From the NCBI RefSeq assembly GCF_003286085.1, contig NW_020825289.1, positions 11,656,001-11,720,000 on the forward strand: DNA of 64,000 nt, written 5' to 3'. Within the stretch, counting starts at the first letter, position 1; every line of letters starts with the position of its first letter. The notes beneath the pieces were generated by a model, which saw only the letters and a list, made by a program, of their open reading frames with translations, was not told the DNA's origin and made no database searches. Made by a program: the position numbers and the translations under genes. Shown piece after piece: positions 1 through 11,700 of this stretch. Source of the DNA: Drosophila persimilis. Taxonomy: Eukaryota > Arthropoda > Insecta > Diptera > Drosophilidae.

Positions 1-360
1 TATAGTATAAGATTTGAATGGTTTTGTTGAGCCATTATTAATGTGTAATGGGTGCATTGCACCATTTGCCTCGTTCTGGATTGTTTTTCTGTGTTCTTAT
101 ACTGTGCCACTTAAATGGGACTCAAAATAGAATTTAAATACCAGAAAATTGTCTGCCCAACGCCTATTTGCACTCTTCCAGACCCACTGCTTCCAACCCG
201 TCCGTCCGTCCCGTACGAGGGACATAACCAATTCCAACGTCATTCATTCGCATTTGCTATTTCCGTTTTTCCTGGCCGTGTTGCTGTGTTGGCATTTCAT
301 TTAGTGCACAACTTCACATTTGCCTCAGCCGTTGTCTTTCCCATTTCCCACTTTCCACTT

Positions 361-398
361 CTCTCTATCTCTCTATCTCTCTCTCTCTCTCTGTCTCC
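361..398. repeat. CT/TC dinucleotide repeat
   Basis: An almost pure pyrimidine CT run interrupted by single A or G. It gives artefactual Ser-Leu frames on the plus strand. Confidence 0.8.
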
Positions 399-2473
399 AT
401 TTTTCCCCGCTCCGTCAGTGCAATTGCCATTTCCGCTTCCTGAAATTTGCCATTCGTTACACACAGAAGAGCACAACAATACACGGACACACCAGGAGTA
501 GAAAGAGCGAATCAGACACTGAACTGAAACCGAAACTCAAACAGGAGCAGGAGCTGGGGCAGGGGCAGGAGCAGAAGCTGGAGGCAGAAACAGAGGAGAG
601 GCCGTTTCCCGCCTGCACCGACATTTTCATTTCCATGCTTGGGCGCATCGCAGCGAATCAATTATTCATCATCATCGATTAAGTAACAGGGGCTTTCGCC
701 CTTCGAAGAACCATTCCCCCAGTCTCTGGCCCAGTCCCAGGCACACTCCCAGGCCCAGGCCCATTCGTGGTCCTGTCACACTTTTATTGTTATGATTTCT
801 GCCGTCGGTAATGGGCACACTTGAAGGACTCCTCCGGCCAGGAGCCACAGCAGAGACAATAAGAGGACCTGCTGGCTGGCGGGGTTGCTCCATTTCGCGC
901 GAATACCCAGTACCTCTATAGAGCAAGGTATATTGGGGTATAATAATTAAAGCAGAGGTCCCAAAGTTATATTTTTTAATTTTTGCATTCGTTTCTTACG
1001 TTTTACTCTATCTGTGAAATTGGTACAAAATTCCATCTCATACCGATACGATGAATCGCATGGAATCAGAACAAGAATGAAGAGAGCCTGCTATCTGCAT
1101 CTGGAGAGGTATCCCACAACCGATACCCTCGTTCTGGCTGAAGTGTCGGTTTTTATGTGATTTTAATGAGAACCGCTGGGTCCTGGGCCGAAACTAAAAG
1201 CTGAGATTCATATACCCATATCCGGGCATGTCGATGGGAATGTAACTACGAATGAATGTTCATGTGTGTGTGTGTGTGTTTGTGTTTGTGGCATATGGGT
1301 GAGAGTCATATATCTGCTGAAACATAACAATACTCGTACATCGTACATCGCGAGGGGAGATAATGTTGGGGGGGGATAGAAGAGAGGGAGAGAGACTGAA
1401 CGCATGTGCCGGTGCCCCATATCATTCGGCTGTGCCCCGGCTCCATGTGCTTATTTTCGCCATTATCCATTAAACATTTATGAAAATTGCTTTTGCTGCA
1501 GTTTTATTCACTTTCCCGTTTCTTCACTTTGCATGCGGCGTGTGGGGAATCCCAATCCTCCCACTTTTGGGACGGACCCGGCATCGAAACGGACGGCATT
1601 CAGCAGAAAGTGGGGATGGTAAGATGGCAGGAGCAGGCGCAGGAGCAGGAGCAGCGGGCCAGTAAAACAATAAAGCTTAAGATTTCAATTTCCTTAGAGC
1701 TTAAAGCTGACTCTTGGCTTGTGCTCGCTCGCCCCCTTTGGTCTTTTCCTTTTCACATAAATCTTGCGAAGACATGTGCCTAGATGATAATCCAACATTA
1801 TGAAAAACGCTAGCTGCAATAAATATGCGCATCAATGGCGCCACTTTTAATAGCCGCATGTTCAACGAGCTGCAAGTCTTTCCATAATGAAATACGGCTC
1901 ACTCGATGCTGATGCCTCTCTCCCCACGCAGGCGGAGGGAGTCTCAGGGGAAGTGGATAAGAGTTAGCTGGAGAGGCAGTTTCTCCCAAGGCTCTATGCC
2001 TCTAGGCTAAGCTGCCAAAAACTATCCATAAATCTAAAATAAACGCAATCGCTTTATAATCAAACAAACGGACGAATAGTTTCCCCGACGGTCCACTTTT
2101 GACGCCCTTTGACAACCCCTGGTGGCACATCCGCCTCCTGAATGCTTAACTAATCAACCGCCTTGGCACTTGCCACTTGACAAGCCACCCACCTTCGAAG
2201 TGATTACGTTGCTGGCACACGTTTCAGCTATCTAAATTTCAATTAGAGTTTAAACCACCCAACGGAACGAACTGAGTTGAGTGAAGCGCCCAAGGGCTGG
2301 TGAAGCTTGCCCGTGGCAGGAACAGGTAAGCGTTGCTCCTCTACCTCGAAGAAGGCGCCTCATTAGTTGCATGTTCATGTGCGGCAACATTTTTCATGTG
2401 CTTAAATCACTCGGAGATTGCAGCACTGAAAGGAAGTGGGCGTGTGGCTGGGAAGTCTCCCACTATTACTCAT

Positions 2474-2495
2474 CCCCCCCCCCCCCCCCCCCCCC
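2474..2495. repeat. Poly-C homopolymer (22 nt)
   Basis: An uninterrupted run of 22 cytosines, about 540 bp upstream of a 23-base G run on the same strand. Length of such runs is error-prone in assemblies. Confidence 0.85.
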
Positions 2496-3037
2496 ACTCC
2501 CAAGGAAGAAAAAAACCGCCCGTTGGAGTCCTTCATATATTTACAATATACATTTTTCTGCATTTTTTTGGGTGGGTTCCTTGGGAAACGACGCATCATA
2601 AATTTGTTGGGCGGGATTTCGGTTTTCTCTGCGAGGGTTTCTTCTCTGAGTAACGATACTTAATAAACCCGCATCATTTTCCCATTTCGTACTCGCACTT
2701 CATGCGATGCTTTCCCTTCTGCCACCGCCACCGCCACCTCCACTGCCACTTCCACATCCTCTTCCTGTTGTTGCTGTTGCCACCAAATTACCTGTCATTT
2801 CGAAATTATGATACCAAGGAATCGCTGCTGGCTACAACTGAGGGGGGCTGCGGTCTCCTCCTTTCTGCTTTCCGGATCTTGGGAACAATTTTTATGTTTA
2901 TGGCTAAGAGCGTCTCCTAATTTTATTTTGTCACCGCTGCCACATACTCGTATCTCAAACTAATGCCAGCGCCGCAGAACAGAATGTAAAACCTTATGCG
3001 CACTTTCCGATTGTAATCTGTGAGCGGAAAACGACGA

Positions 3038-3060
3038 GGGGGGGGGGGGGGGGGGGGGGG
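3038..3060. repeat. Poly-G homopolymer (23 nt)
   Basis: An uninterrupted run of 23 guanines. It is a candidate G-quadruplex and is complementary to the C run at 2474-2495. Confidence 0.85.
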
Positions 3061-3451
3061 AGTACCCAGCCTCTGTGGGGAATCCTCCTTCTCAAGGCTG
3101 AATCCTGTCATCAGGCCAGGCATCCCACATGCATGCGGTTTTTTTCATTCCATATAACTTGACAGCCACATCATTTCCCGTCGAATTGGACATTATAGGG
3201 AAGACGCCAGAGTAAACATGCCTCTGGCATTGCGAGGGACGAAGGACTATTATGGGATTTACTTCTTGTCCGAAAGCCGACAGATGATGTTTTGATTTGT
3301 GTGGAGCGAGAGAGATGACCTGGAAACCTGGGAGGACACATGAGCACAGATTACCGAATACAAATCGAAAATTTACTAAATATACATCCACACATACATA
3401 TACATACATACTTATTGTAGGTGTGCATTCGGAAAAACATATTCCATTAAG

Positions 3452-4040
3452 TTGACACAAAATTGTCTAATTATAGAAGTATATATAGAAGAGAAGCAGC
3501 TCCACAGGCGGCTGAGGGGAAATCAAAAGGTAAAGAGTGGAATTCTCGAACATTTCATGTATGAAAATGTACAACTTTTATTGATTCTTATTCTAGAATC
3601 TAGATCATCGGTCGGCACGCACACACGCATATATCTTACAGAGGGCGATAATGAGTCTACAGACAGCTCAACCGCGAACTAATACAAATCCTCGATGAAC
3701 TACAACAACTACAAACACAGCAGTCGGAGTCCAAGGCATCAGTAGAACACAGAAGGCCATGCCTAGAGGCAATCGGACAGTTGAACATACATTATGCCTT
3801 TGGATAAGCTCGAAGTCCAGCAACTTTCAGACTGATCCTTTCATAGAACACAGCCTGGAGCTTCTACACTAGGTGGGTGTATCCAAAGAGCAGTTGGAGA
3901 GAATTTTTGAGTCATTCAAATGGCAGGATCCAAGGGTACAGGAACCACCTGTGACATTGTGTGGAGTATCCTGATTTGGCATGGCATCATGTCCGGCGAA
4001 CTTCGCCCACCGCACCTCTACAAGATAATCCTCTAAATTT
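3452..4040 (+). pseudogene. Decayed coding region of unknown family
   Basis: The plus strand carries coding-like pieces in all three frames, separated by stops and frame changes. A possible short intron is visible: donor AAAAG/GTAAAG at about 3529 and acceptor TTCTTATTCTAG ending at about 3595. Beyond it, one frame reads a leucine/glutamine-rich helix (QLNRELIQILDELQQLQTQQ, about 3660-3720). A second frame later reads QLERIFESFKWQDPRVQEPP (about 3890-3950). A third reads CDIVWSILIWHGIMSGELRP up to a stop near 4035. I do not recognise the parent gene. It could be a dead gene copy or transposon-derived coding DNA, or the frames could be chance. Confidence 0.33.
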
Positions 4041-4740
4041 AAATTAAGATAAATTACTTCATATTACGATAAGAGCTAACTGTTCGTTGGTCAGATGACA
4101 AGGGGAGACCAGTTCCCATAGAGGCGGCACGGAACCATTTGATGGGATTCAGCTGTGCCCACAGAGACAATATGCCTGAAAATTGCAAGCAGCGAATGCC
4201 TAATGACCGACCAGGGAAAGATACAGATGTTCAAGTAATGAAAACAAGATTGCATTGCTATCTGGACATGGCTGTGTGTGTCAGAAATAATAATTATATT
4301 TGTTCAGATTTATACGTATTTGAATTTCGAATTTTAATGTTGATGTGACACACTTTTGGGGCAAGGCTTGCTCGTGTTTTTACAGCCTTTAGTATAAAAT
4401 TGGGGAATTTAATGACACATAAACTTGTCCCCGAAATGTTTCAGAATTTGATTTACATATTTCTAAAATTCAAAAGCACATCAAGTGGGTCAAGCATGCT
4501 GACAGACTGAAAGACTGACAAACGGAGAGAAGTGTTGATATTGCAAACTTGTTAATTAGCCAAAAAAAATAAATGTTTATTCACGATTAATCTACGCTAA
4601 CTTATGAGATACTCGTACATGTACACAAATACTAGTAAAAAACCAAGGGACCCCTTCACTTCACGGAGCTGCTGAAGTTTTTCTCATTACTCAGGCAATT
4701 ATTGCAAATGGTGCAGAAGATTTGCTGTGAAACGGAAACC
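4041..4740. other. AT-rich non-coding stretch
   Basis: I see no supportable gene. A TATAAAA-like motif occurs at about 4393 without a clear initiator or reading frame behind it. Confidence 0.5.
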
Positions 4741-4788
4741 GATTTGGTTACAGAATCATCAGCGATTCGATAGGGATATGGTACTTAC

Positions 4789-4995
4789 TGGAAGAGAGGA
4801 GCGAGTGCCGCCGCCAGCCTGCGAGGAGCCGGTGCCCTCGAAGGTGCGCAGCCAGGACTTGATCACATTCGTGGGCGGTGTCTGGTAAATGCTGAACTGT
4901 TTCTTGAACAGCCTCTGGGCGGCGCTGATGGAGTCGTTGCTCTTGTAGTAGGCGCGTATGATGAACGCCCGGTGCACACCCGTCCACTGGTCCAT
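4789..4995 (-). CDS. First coding exon of a DUF4817/mos1-type helix-turn-helix protein
   Basis: The exon encodes about 69 residues starting MDQWTGVHRAFIIRAYY and continuing through SISAAQRLFKKQFS, an SWLRTF motif and GTGS. This is the layout of the short arthropod helix-turn-helix domain (DUF4817) related to the N-terminal DNA-binding region of mos1-like transposases. The frame ends in phase 0 at a strong donor on the minus strand (CCA/GTAAGTACC, intron starting at 4788). If unspliced, it would hit a stop after 10 more residues (4759). The same frame is open upstream, with further ATGs at 5043 and 5073 but repetitive Ala/Val codons. I chose 4995 because the domain begins there. No downstream exon is identifiable below 4788, so the gene is partial. 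It may be a domesticated transposase-derived gene. DNA binding is known for the family type and is not shown here. Confidence 0.6.
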
Positions 4996-5134
4996 TTCGA
5001 CTGCAAATGCAACTGCAACTGCAACAACGCCATCCGGCGCCATCTGCTCTCCATCTGCTGCTGTGCATGCCATGTGTCGTTTGCCGCTGACCACAAAACT
5101 GCGGCTGGCACCACTTCCGGCTCATGGTTGACAT

Positions 5135-7985
5135 AAAAAACGCTCTCTCTCTCTCTTATTAATATAAACAGAAGTCTAAAAAGAATCCATATATATTCAT
5201 AATTATATGCGGGCAGGCAGATCTAATTGGTCGTGTAGTGCGACGGAGGCTCGGGCATACATACATACATACATACATAGGTGCATCGGCGTGCAGCTAA
5301 AATTATCCACGACACGGATGACGCGGCGTATGAGCAATTTGAAATTCTTGTTTGCTTGTCGCCAATAGTTTGTGGGCGGCACCGCCTATTTAAGTTTCAA
5401 GTGCGAATTGTTTTAACGTTCAGTGCCTCCTGCCTTTGCCTTCTGCACCACTGCCTTTGTATATCAATCAATCAATCAATCAATCAGGCGAGAGCATCAT
5501 CATTATGCTTCATCAGCGTCGCAAAGCCCAGTCATCAAGAAAGGGCGTGACTGGGGGAGGGCCTGGAATCCGGGAAGTGCAAACCCAAAATCCACTTCAA
5601 CTCATTTAAACTTTTTCGCTACATGTTGAATCCCCTTTGCGATTCGGCAAGTGAGTAAGCAGTTGGCAATGCCAAAGTCTTTAAGCCATTTCGTTGTCTC
5701 CATTGCCGTCTCTCTGGATACACTACCAACCAAGGGTCGTTGGCTTTCAGACAGGAATTAAATTCGGAAACTCTACATTAAATTCTATTTGTATTTTCAC
5801 AAACTGGAACCCAATCAATGCCATATGAAGGGACATATTTTATACGTTATTTTTTCCCCCGATTTCTATTTATTCAGAGAGTGTATACAAGTTTTTCCAT
5901 TTGGAAAATGTTCGTATTTTTTTCGCTCTCTTTTGCCGATTTTGTTTTAGAGATTTTTTTCGAGTCTCCATTTTGCTGGACCATCGAGCACGTAACTGCA
6001 ATACAATGCACGGCCATCGAATAGATAGATACAGATACATTTATGTAGTATCCGTTGCTGTTGTTGTTCTTGTTGGTGTTGCTGTTGCTGTCGCTGTCGC
6101 TGTTGCAGCAAAGTTAGCAAATGTTGCTGTCGCTTTGCCATTTACACAGGGAGCTGCCATCTAGTCGAGGGCAGGCAGGACCAGGAAGGCAGCCGGCCAA
6201 CCAGCCATCTATCCATCCATCGCACGTCCAGCCAAACCCAACTCTACTTGAGTGTTTCTGTGTTTGTGTACAAGCATCTGTATGGAGTGTGGATCTGTGT
6301 ATCTGTGTGTGCGTGTGTGTTTGTATGGAGGGGCATCGTTCGTTTCTTTTTGCTGTCTCTGCTTGTCTTTTTGACACCTTCATTTGCTTCGAACTGTCAG
6401 CTCCATTCAGGTGGTGGGGGACTAGGGCTGCAGTGATTTTATTTGCTTTCGTAACTTTTTTATCCACCTCTGCCGCCTATAGTTTGTACGTGTGTGCGAC
6501 TGGGTGTGCTTTTTTTTTTGCTTAAAATTCTTTGTTTAAGAAAAATCGTTTTTTTTTTTTCGCAAACAAGAATTTATCAAAGGAAATTAAATGTAGGTAA
6601 AAAATTAACCATATTATTCGTAAATTACCAAAAGAATATCCCTTGATCCCTTTTTGCATTTACCAGGATCCGCTTCCATACATACTCGTACATAGTTTCC
6701 GTTTTCTTTTGTCCTGTTGACCCTCCACCCCTTTAAGCCCGCTTCTCTGGCCTGCCAAGATATTGTAGAAAAATGCCCGGAAAAGAAATCTGGCCAACAA
6801 AAAAGCAACAACAATGCCAAGACAAATGATCCAATGACTGTCTCACTGCACTTTGGCCCACATCAACGGGCCGCAGCCCCAGAAACGGGAGAAAACCTAA
6901 AAGAAAAACGTATCAGGCCAAGGCACATGGCCCGAAGCTGTCTCAATATTCGGTAAGCGAGCAGTTTTTTTGTTGTATGTAAAGTTGGGGCTGGATTGGG
7001 GGTGGATTCGGGACGGGAGCCAACCTCTAACACTTTTTGCCGATGCTGATGCTGACGATGATGACAAAGGGCAGCGAATGGGGCAAGCTCTGAACTAGGT
7101 CAAGACTTTGTTGCTTATCTTTTTCGGTAAGTTTTGGTGGAGAGCGGAAAAGTGGACTCCCACACATATTTTGGAGCATTCTTCAGCTGGGGAAATTAGC
7201 AGGGAACTCATATTAAATTTTGCATCGCAAATACTGCGAAGAAGGTCAGGCCGATGGAGGCAGGGCAGGGAGCAGGGCAGTGGGTTGCACACGCCACTCA
7301 AGCCGGACGCTTTCATAAGCGATTCACTTTCCGGCAGGGCCGCAGATAAACACACTCACACACAGATACACAGATACACATGCAGAGGGTGAAATTCAAG
7401 GAGTCGGCATGGCTGTAAATCTGTGCTAAACAGGATGGGAGGCTCCGGCAGCTGCAGCACAGCGCAGCACAGCATAGCGCAACGGAAGCGGATGTGGATG
7501 CGGATGAGATTGAGGATGCAGCATGAGGGAGGAGGAGAAGGAGGAGGCAGCTGCTAAGACAGCAGCGTGGCACGCGCGGATGCTAGGCGTTGATAGCGGC
7601 AGCTTATCAGCTTCGTTAGAGCCAAGACCAAGAACCAAGGGCCAGGAGCTGCTACCGCCAGCATCCTGCCGGGGGACACATTGCGTGTGCGGGCATTAAA
7701 GGAGCATTACATTAAAGTGGCGGAGTGGAGGGGAGTGGAGTGGAGTGGATTGGCTTGCAGCTCGGAAGTCAAGTGAAAGTTGGTGGCAAGGACGCAGCCA
7801 CTTACTTAGCTCCCTCTTAAGTAGGGTTACCTCACTTTCAAAGCGGATTCTTTAAAGCGTAAGTCGGGGATATCAGCCATTCAATAAGGATTCATGGGCG
7901 AGTGAGACTGCAAAAATACCTATACATGTATAGTTTTCAACAGAAACTAGCTTCAATAATCAGCTTTAAATCTAAGTCTAAGTCT
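5135..7985. other. Non-coding region with microsatellites
   Basis: No gene is supported. It holds an (ACAT)n tract at 5256-5279, an (AATC)n tract near 5464-5486, a GTTGCT-type repeat near 6050-6110, GT-rich DNA near 6250-6330, and GGAGT repeats near 7725-7750. Open frames here are low complexity or short. Confidence 0.55.
5256..5279. repeat. (ACAT)n tetranucleotide repeat
   Basis: About six tandem ACAT units. Confidence 0.8.
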
Positions 7986-7990
7986 CTAAG

Positions 7991-8359
7991 TCATTCAGAA
8001 CAAAATTCGATAATATTCTTAGGGTATAATGGTCCTGAGCCGAGAAAGGCATAATTTTTAAAAAACAAAAAAAGTAAACATTTTCTATAAGGTTGAGGTG
8101 GCAGAGCTCGAAGTTGAGGTCCATAAGGCTGCATCAGCTGAAGGTCTTTCTCCACATTCCACAGCATAAAGGCCTCGTCCGGCAGTGACGTTGCTGGGTG
8201 CCCCATTCGACTCTTGCGCTGAGAGTACCGGTTCTCCTTAGTCACAAACAGCAGAACTTTGATCATTTGCATGGTCTCCTCATGGCTCAGCCCTGTGTCG
8301 CGATCCACATTGTGGTGAAATTCAGACGGCGGCGTTGTCCTACCTGGGTCAAATATTTG
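7991..8359 (-). CDS. Unrecognised open frame, possibly an exon or gene fragment
   Basis: The minus strand is open for about 122 codons with protein-like composition and little low complexity (for example VDRDTGLSHEETMQMIKVLL, then MGHPATSLPDEAFMLWNVEK). There is no ATG at the front of the domain-like part. An in-frame TAG lies just upstream (8360-8362), so either an acceptor (CATTAG/CAA at about 8360, or CCAG/GTAGG slightly inside) feeds it, or the start has been lost. The last roughly 20 residues become aromatic and AT-rich and may be read-through. A second plausible minus-strand frame lies 230 bp upstream. I do not recognise a family. It could be a nested gene, a retro-copy fragment or chance. 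Confidence 0.3.
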   Translation of the reverse strand, partial: QIFDPGRTTPPSEFHHNVDRDTGLSHEETMQMIKVLLFVTKENRYSQRKSRMGHPATSLPDEAFMLWNVEKDLQLMQPYGPQLRALPPQPYRKCLLFLFFKNYAFLGSGPLYPKNIIEFCSE

Positions 8360-8593
8360 CTAATGACGATATTCCCGGCCTTCCACAACCACAACCTTCC
8401 AACTTTGAACTTTAATGCCCTTTCCTCCTTCCTCTCTTTTCATCTCTTCATCTCTCTTACTCTTGAATTTTGCCTGCTACATTGCAACTACACAGTGATG
8501 TAGTTGTAGTTGTAGATGTAGTTGCCATTAATAAAACAAAAAAATTCAATTAAATTACAATCTTATTAGTTTATATTTTTAGATTTAGTTCGC

Positions 8594-8812
8594 CTATTTT
8601 GATTGGCGAATCCAGGGATACAAATTTGTATGTTCCGCCAAAAAGTATGCACCATATAACGTCGTTTCAGAATTTCGTATCATGCTTTTTGGCTTTAATT
8701 TGGATGTAGAATTGATGTAAAAATCACGTAGATATACAATTTGTTGGCTGTAAGCAAGGTTCTTGTTCGCTGTTAGCACGTCCAAGAAAGGAATATTGCG
8801 GATAACGGTTTG
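8594..8812 (-). CDS. Unrecognised AT-rich open frame
   Basis: The minus strand is open between an in-frame TAA (8813-8815) and TAG (8594-8596). It encodes a polar, repeat-free stretch including LAYSQQIVYLRDFYINSTSK and TLYGAYFLAEHTNLYPWIRQ. The first internal ATG is late, so a translated product would need an upstream exon. It lies 230 bp upstream of the open frame at 7991-8359 on the same strand, and the two may be remnants of one locus. No family is recognised. Confidence 0.22.
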   Translation of the reverse strand, partial: QTVIRNIPFLDVLTANKNLAYSQQIVYLRDFYINSTSKLKPKSMIRNSETTLYGAYFLAEHTNLYPWIRQSK

Positions 8813-8819
8813 TTATAAT

Positions 8820-11480
8820 ATATATATAAATCCCCTGTCCAAAAGCTGCAGCTGTTGCACTGGTTTTTCACTGCTCACCGTTTAATATCCCGAGATGGGC
8901 GTTAATTTCGTTCCAAATGAATTCAACTGATTGCCTTTCCTTTCCAGCGGAGCTGGCTTGTTCTTGTGGCACGACAGAATAGAAAACATGTCCCTTTTCT
9001 TTGATGCTGGATCTGTTTTCTGTCTATTGCCTCCTGGGGCCTGGATGGACTTTTCCTAATTCATGAAGTTTAACTTTTTTGAACGTTTTCTGTATATTTT
9101 GAAAATACCAATAAGTACATATGTATCCATTAGATACGTGTACAGAAATGTACATACATTAAGCTGTTTAATCTGGTGGGGGCTCCTCAATTGCCAGGCT
9201 TAACATTCCAGGCATATAGAGATTACTATAGAGCTTTCTGGGGTATGCGGCAACAAGTGAGGGAGGTGGGCGGTGGTGTGGCAGCATCGACAAGTTGAGA
9301 CCGACGCCAACTTGTGCACACATACGCACATGCATCCCGGCCATATGGCCATATCCATATTTTATGGTTCAAACATTGCCCAGGAGTTGGGCCCAAGGTC
9401 CTCGGGGCTTAAACTGCAGTAGGTGCCGTCCCGATTATGCAACTTTCCCCCACCCCCAAGGATCTGCGCACACACACGCACACACATACATAGATTAAAT
9501 AGTTTATGCTGTTTGCATGGCAGCTTGTTGCCGCTGTTAACCTGCTCTTTGACATTAAGCGAAACGCCCCGGACATGGACACGGTCCAGACCACGTAGTG
9601 GACATTGCCAAAGAGCGCTGTGTGTAAGGGGGCGGGGTGCTCCAGGTCCCACTATTTGTTTGTCCTTGTACGGTCCTTAATGTTCGGTCTCCAGAATCAA
9701 ATTGGCCTTCCAGCGGCTTTTGTTTAACATCTACTATTTTTATTTTTACTTATTTTCCTACTTCGTAATTAGATAATTGTAACATTTGTAATTGGATAAA
9801 TGCATTCGTTTATATGCTTTCAAACTTAATCATGTTTATTTTTCTTCATCGCAATTCTCAAAGTGTTTTTCTCCTATCCTCTTTCGTCTTCCTTCAATAT
9901 TCTTCTTTAACAATTCTCTTTCTTCATCTTTCTTGTTGTTTAATACTTATTAATTTAACTTTCACATAACACAAAAGGCTGAAAAGGAATTTAGGTTGAT
10001 CAATAGCAAAAGAATATTAATAATAGTGCATACATACATATGTATATAAAGATGAAAGATGAAAAGATGAAATGCAAATATTTTATAATTTAACCACCAA
10101 CGAGACGAATAAGTCAGCAAACGGAATAATCAAAACAAACACCGTAAGAATCGGTGCGAGTGCTTTGCTGCTTGCATCGTTCTCTCTCTCCACACTCTCT
10201 TTCGCTTAAACGTCGCGCTACTGCATACTCTAACTTGCAGAGGATAGTATAACGGCTTCGAAGCTCGTGGTGTGTCTCCAATTGATTTTATTTTTTCTTT
10301 CTTGGGCTTTAACCAGATACTCGACAAAGGCCTTTTCGAAGATCGGTTTTTGTTTTTTTTTATTTGGTAATTTTTGGTAGAGTATTGATGCCGTGTTAAA
10401 TTGTTGATTTGGTCGTTTCACAAATCATTTCGCATTTTCTTTCACAGTTCTTTTCTTGTTACAGTTAATTTTCCCTTCTTCTGTTTTTGGTCCGGCTGTG
10501 ATCTTGTTTTCTGGTTTTCTTTATTTTAACTTTTAAACCAAAATTCACTAAACTCCCGAGATTGAACTAGCAAAATTCTGCTGCCATGGCCTTGCCTTCG
10601 CTCTGATTTCTTTCTGCTTTGTCTCCAGATGTTCTCGCCTTTTCCTTCTCCAAACGTTCAGCTCCGTTCGTTGACCCCGCTCTCCCGCTCCTGAGAATCA
10701 AAGAATGAGTCGGGAAGCCTAGCCGCTTTCCTAGGGTTTTCCTGCCGCTGAGTAAAATCTGATCTGTTATTTAAGGAAAGATTATGTCCGAATTTTCTTC
10801 GCAGAAAGAAATTCCTTGTTTTTCTCACCTCTCCACTAAACCCGTAATTTTTCCGTCTTGTGAACCAAAGAAAAGTGATCCAAAAACTATTCAGGAATAA
10901 ATTCTTGAAATTCTTTTACTACAAATAATGCTGGGAGTTTTTTTTAAATATCCACGGATGCTTTTAATACTTCGCGATTAAATTTCCTTAATTACCAACG
11001 TAATGTGTTTAAATCTCCCGCCCAATCGATAATCAAAATCTAAATTAGAAGAAAATGAGTATCGGGTATAATTACAAACCAAAACTGTTTCTTGTTTTTC
11101 TGAAGCCCATGCGCGCTACAGATCGTAACATTGCCTAAAGCGTAAGCGACACTTTCGTTGGGTGTACGCCAGGGTGAGTGACAGTGAGAGAAAGTGAGCG
11201 CAGCAGAAAGTGAACTCTCTTCAGTCAGTCCGGCTCTCTTAAATGACAGTGCGGAAAATTCTCTTCCCGCGCAATTTTTAATCCGAAGGTAAAATTTAAC
11301 TATTTTAGTAATACGCCAGAAAACTAATATTATCAAGAGCTAGACGGACAACAAATTTTAGAGCGATAAGCCTTTCACAAATCTACCGGATCTTCCCAGA
11401 TTTTCTAAACAAGGCATGATTATTTCGCAGTTTGATAACCCTTGAACCACTGTGCGCTGTTCAGCGTCGAATTTGAATTT
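8820..11480. other. AT-rich intergenic DNA left of smooth
   Basis: I see no coding exon here. The area from about 10130 to 11260 has CT-rich and TCAGTC-like initiator motifs (about 11221-11231) and may be part of the upstream regulatory region of smooth, but nothing specific can be shown. Confidence 0.45.
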
Positions 11481-11500
11481 TTCGTTCTCATTACAACATC

Positions 11501-11700
11501 AAGAGAGACGTAAAGAGAGAGGAGAGTGAGAGAGGGAGAGCTAGAGAGCGGGAGATGTACTTCAATATTCATTTTGAAGAGACATAGAATACATCGCCAG
11601 AGCGTAACAACGCTGCTACACTCTCTTTTCCACTATCTTGCTCTCCCTCTCTCACGCTACGATGTTGCTGCTTTATTTCCCTCTCTCTCGCTTTGCGTGA
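11501..11700 (+). promoter_or_regulatory. GAGA-rich promoter-like cluster upstream of smooth
   Basis: Dense GAGAG elements (11501-11554) and mirror CTCTC elements (11618-11695) flank initiator-like TCAGTG motifs just downstream (about 11705 and 11722). GAGA-factor sites are common at Drosophila promoters of long developmental genes. The next 2 kb have the GC- and CA-rich character of fly 5' leaders. This suggests the main sm promoter lies at about 11.5-12 kb, but no TSS is provable from sequence. Confidence 0.38.

Larger units (their letters stand above)
1..3450. other. Non-coding, low-complexity DNA
   Basis: I see no supportable gene here. The stretch has CT/TC repeats (361-398), GT-rich tracts near 1264-1290, a 22-base C run (2474-2495) and a 23-base G run (3038-3060). 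A plausible but isolated splice-donor-like ACAG/GTAAGC occurs at about 2325 without a coding exon in front of it. Open frames in this area are short and follow repeats. Confidence 0.6.

Noticed and set aside
7108-7145. Ratchet-like TTATCTTTTTCG/GTAAGTTTT
   Set aside because: The acceptor dinucleotide is CG, not AG, and it lies upstream of the smooth promoter zone, outside any supported intron.
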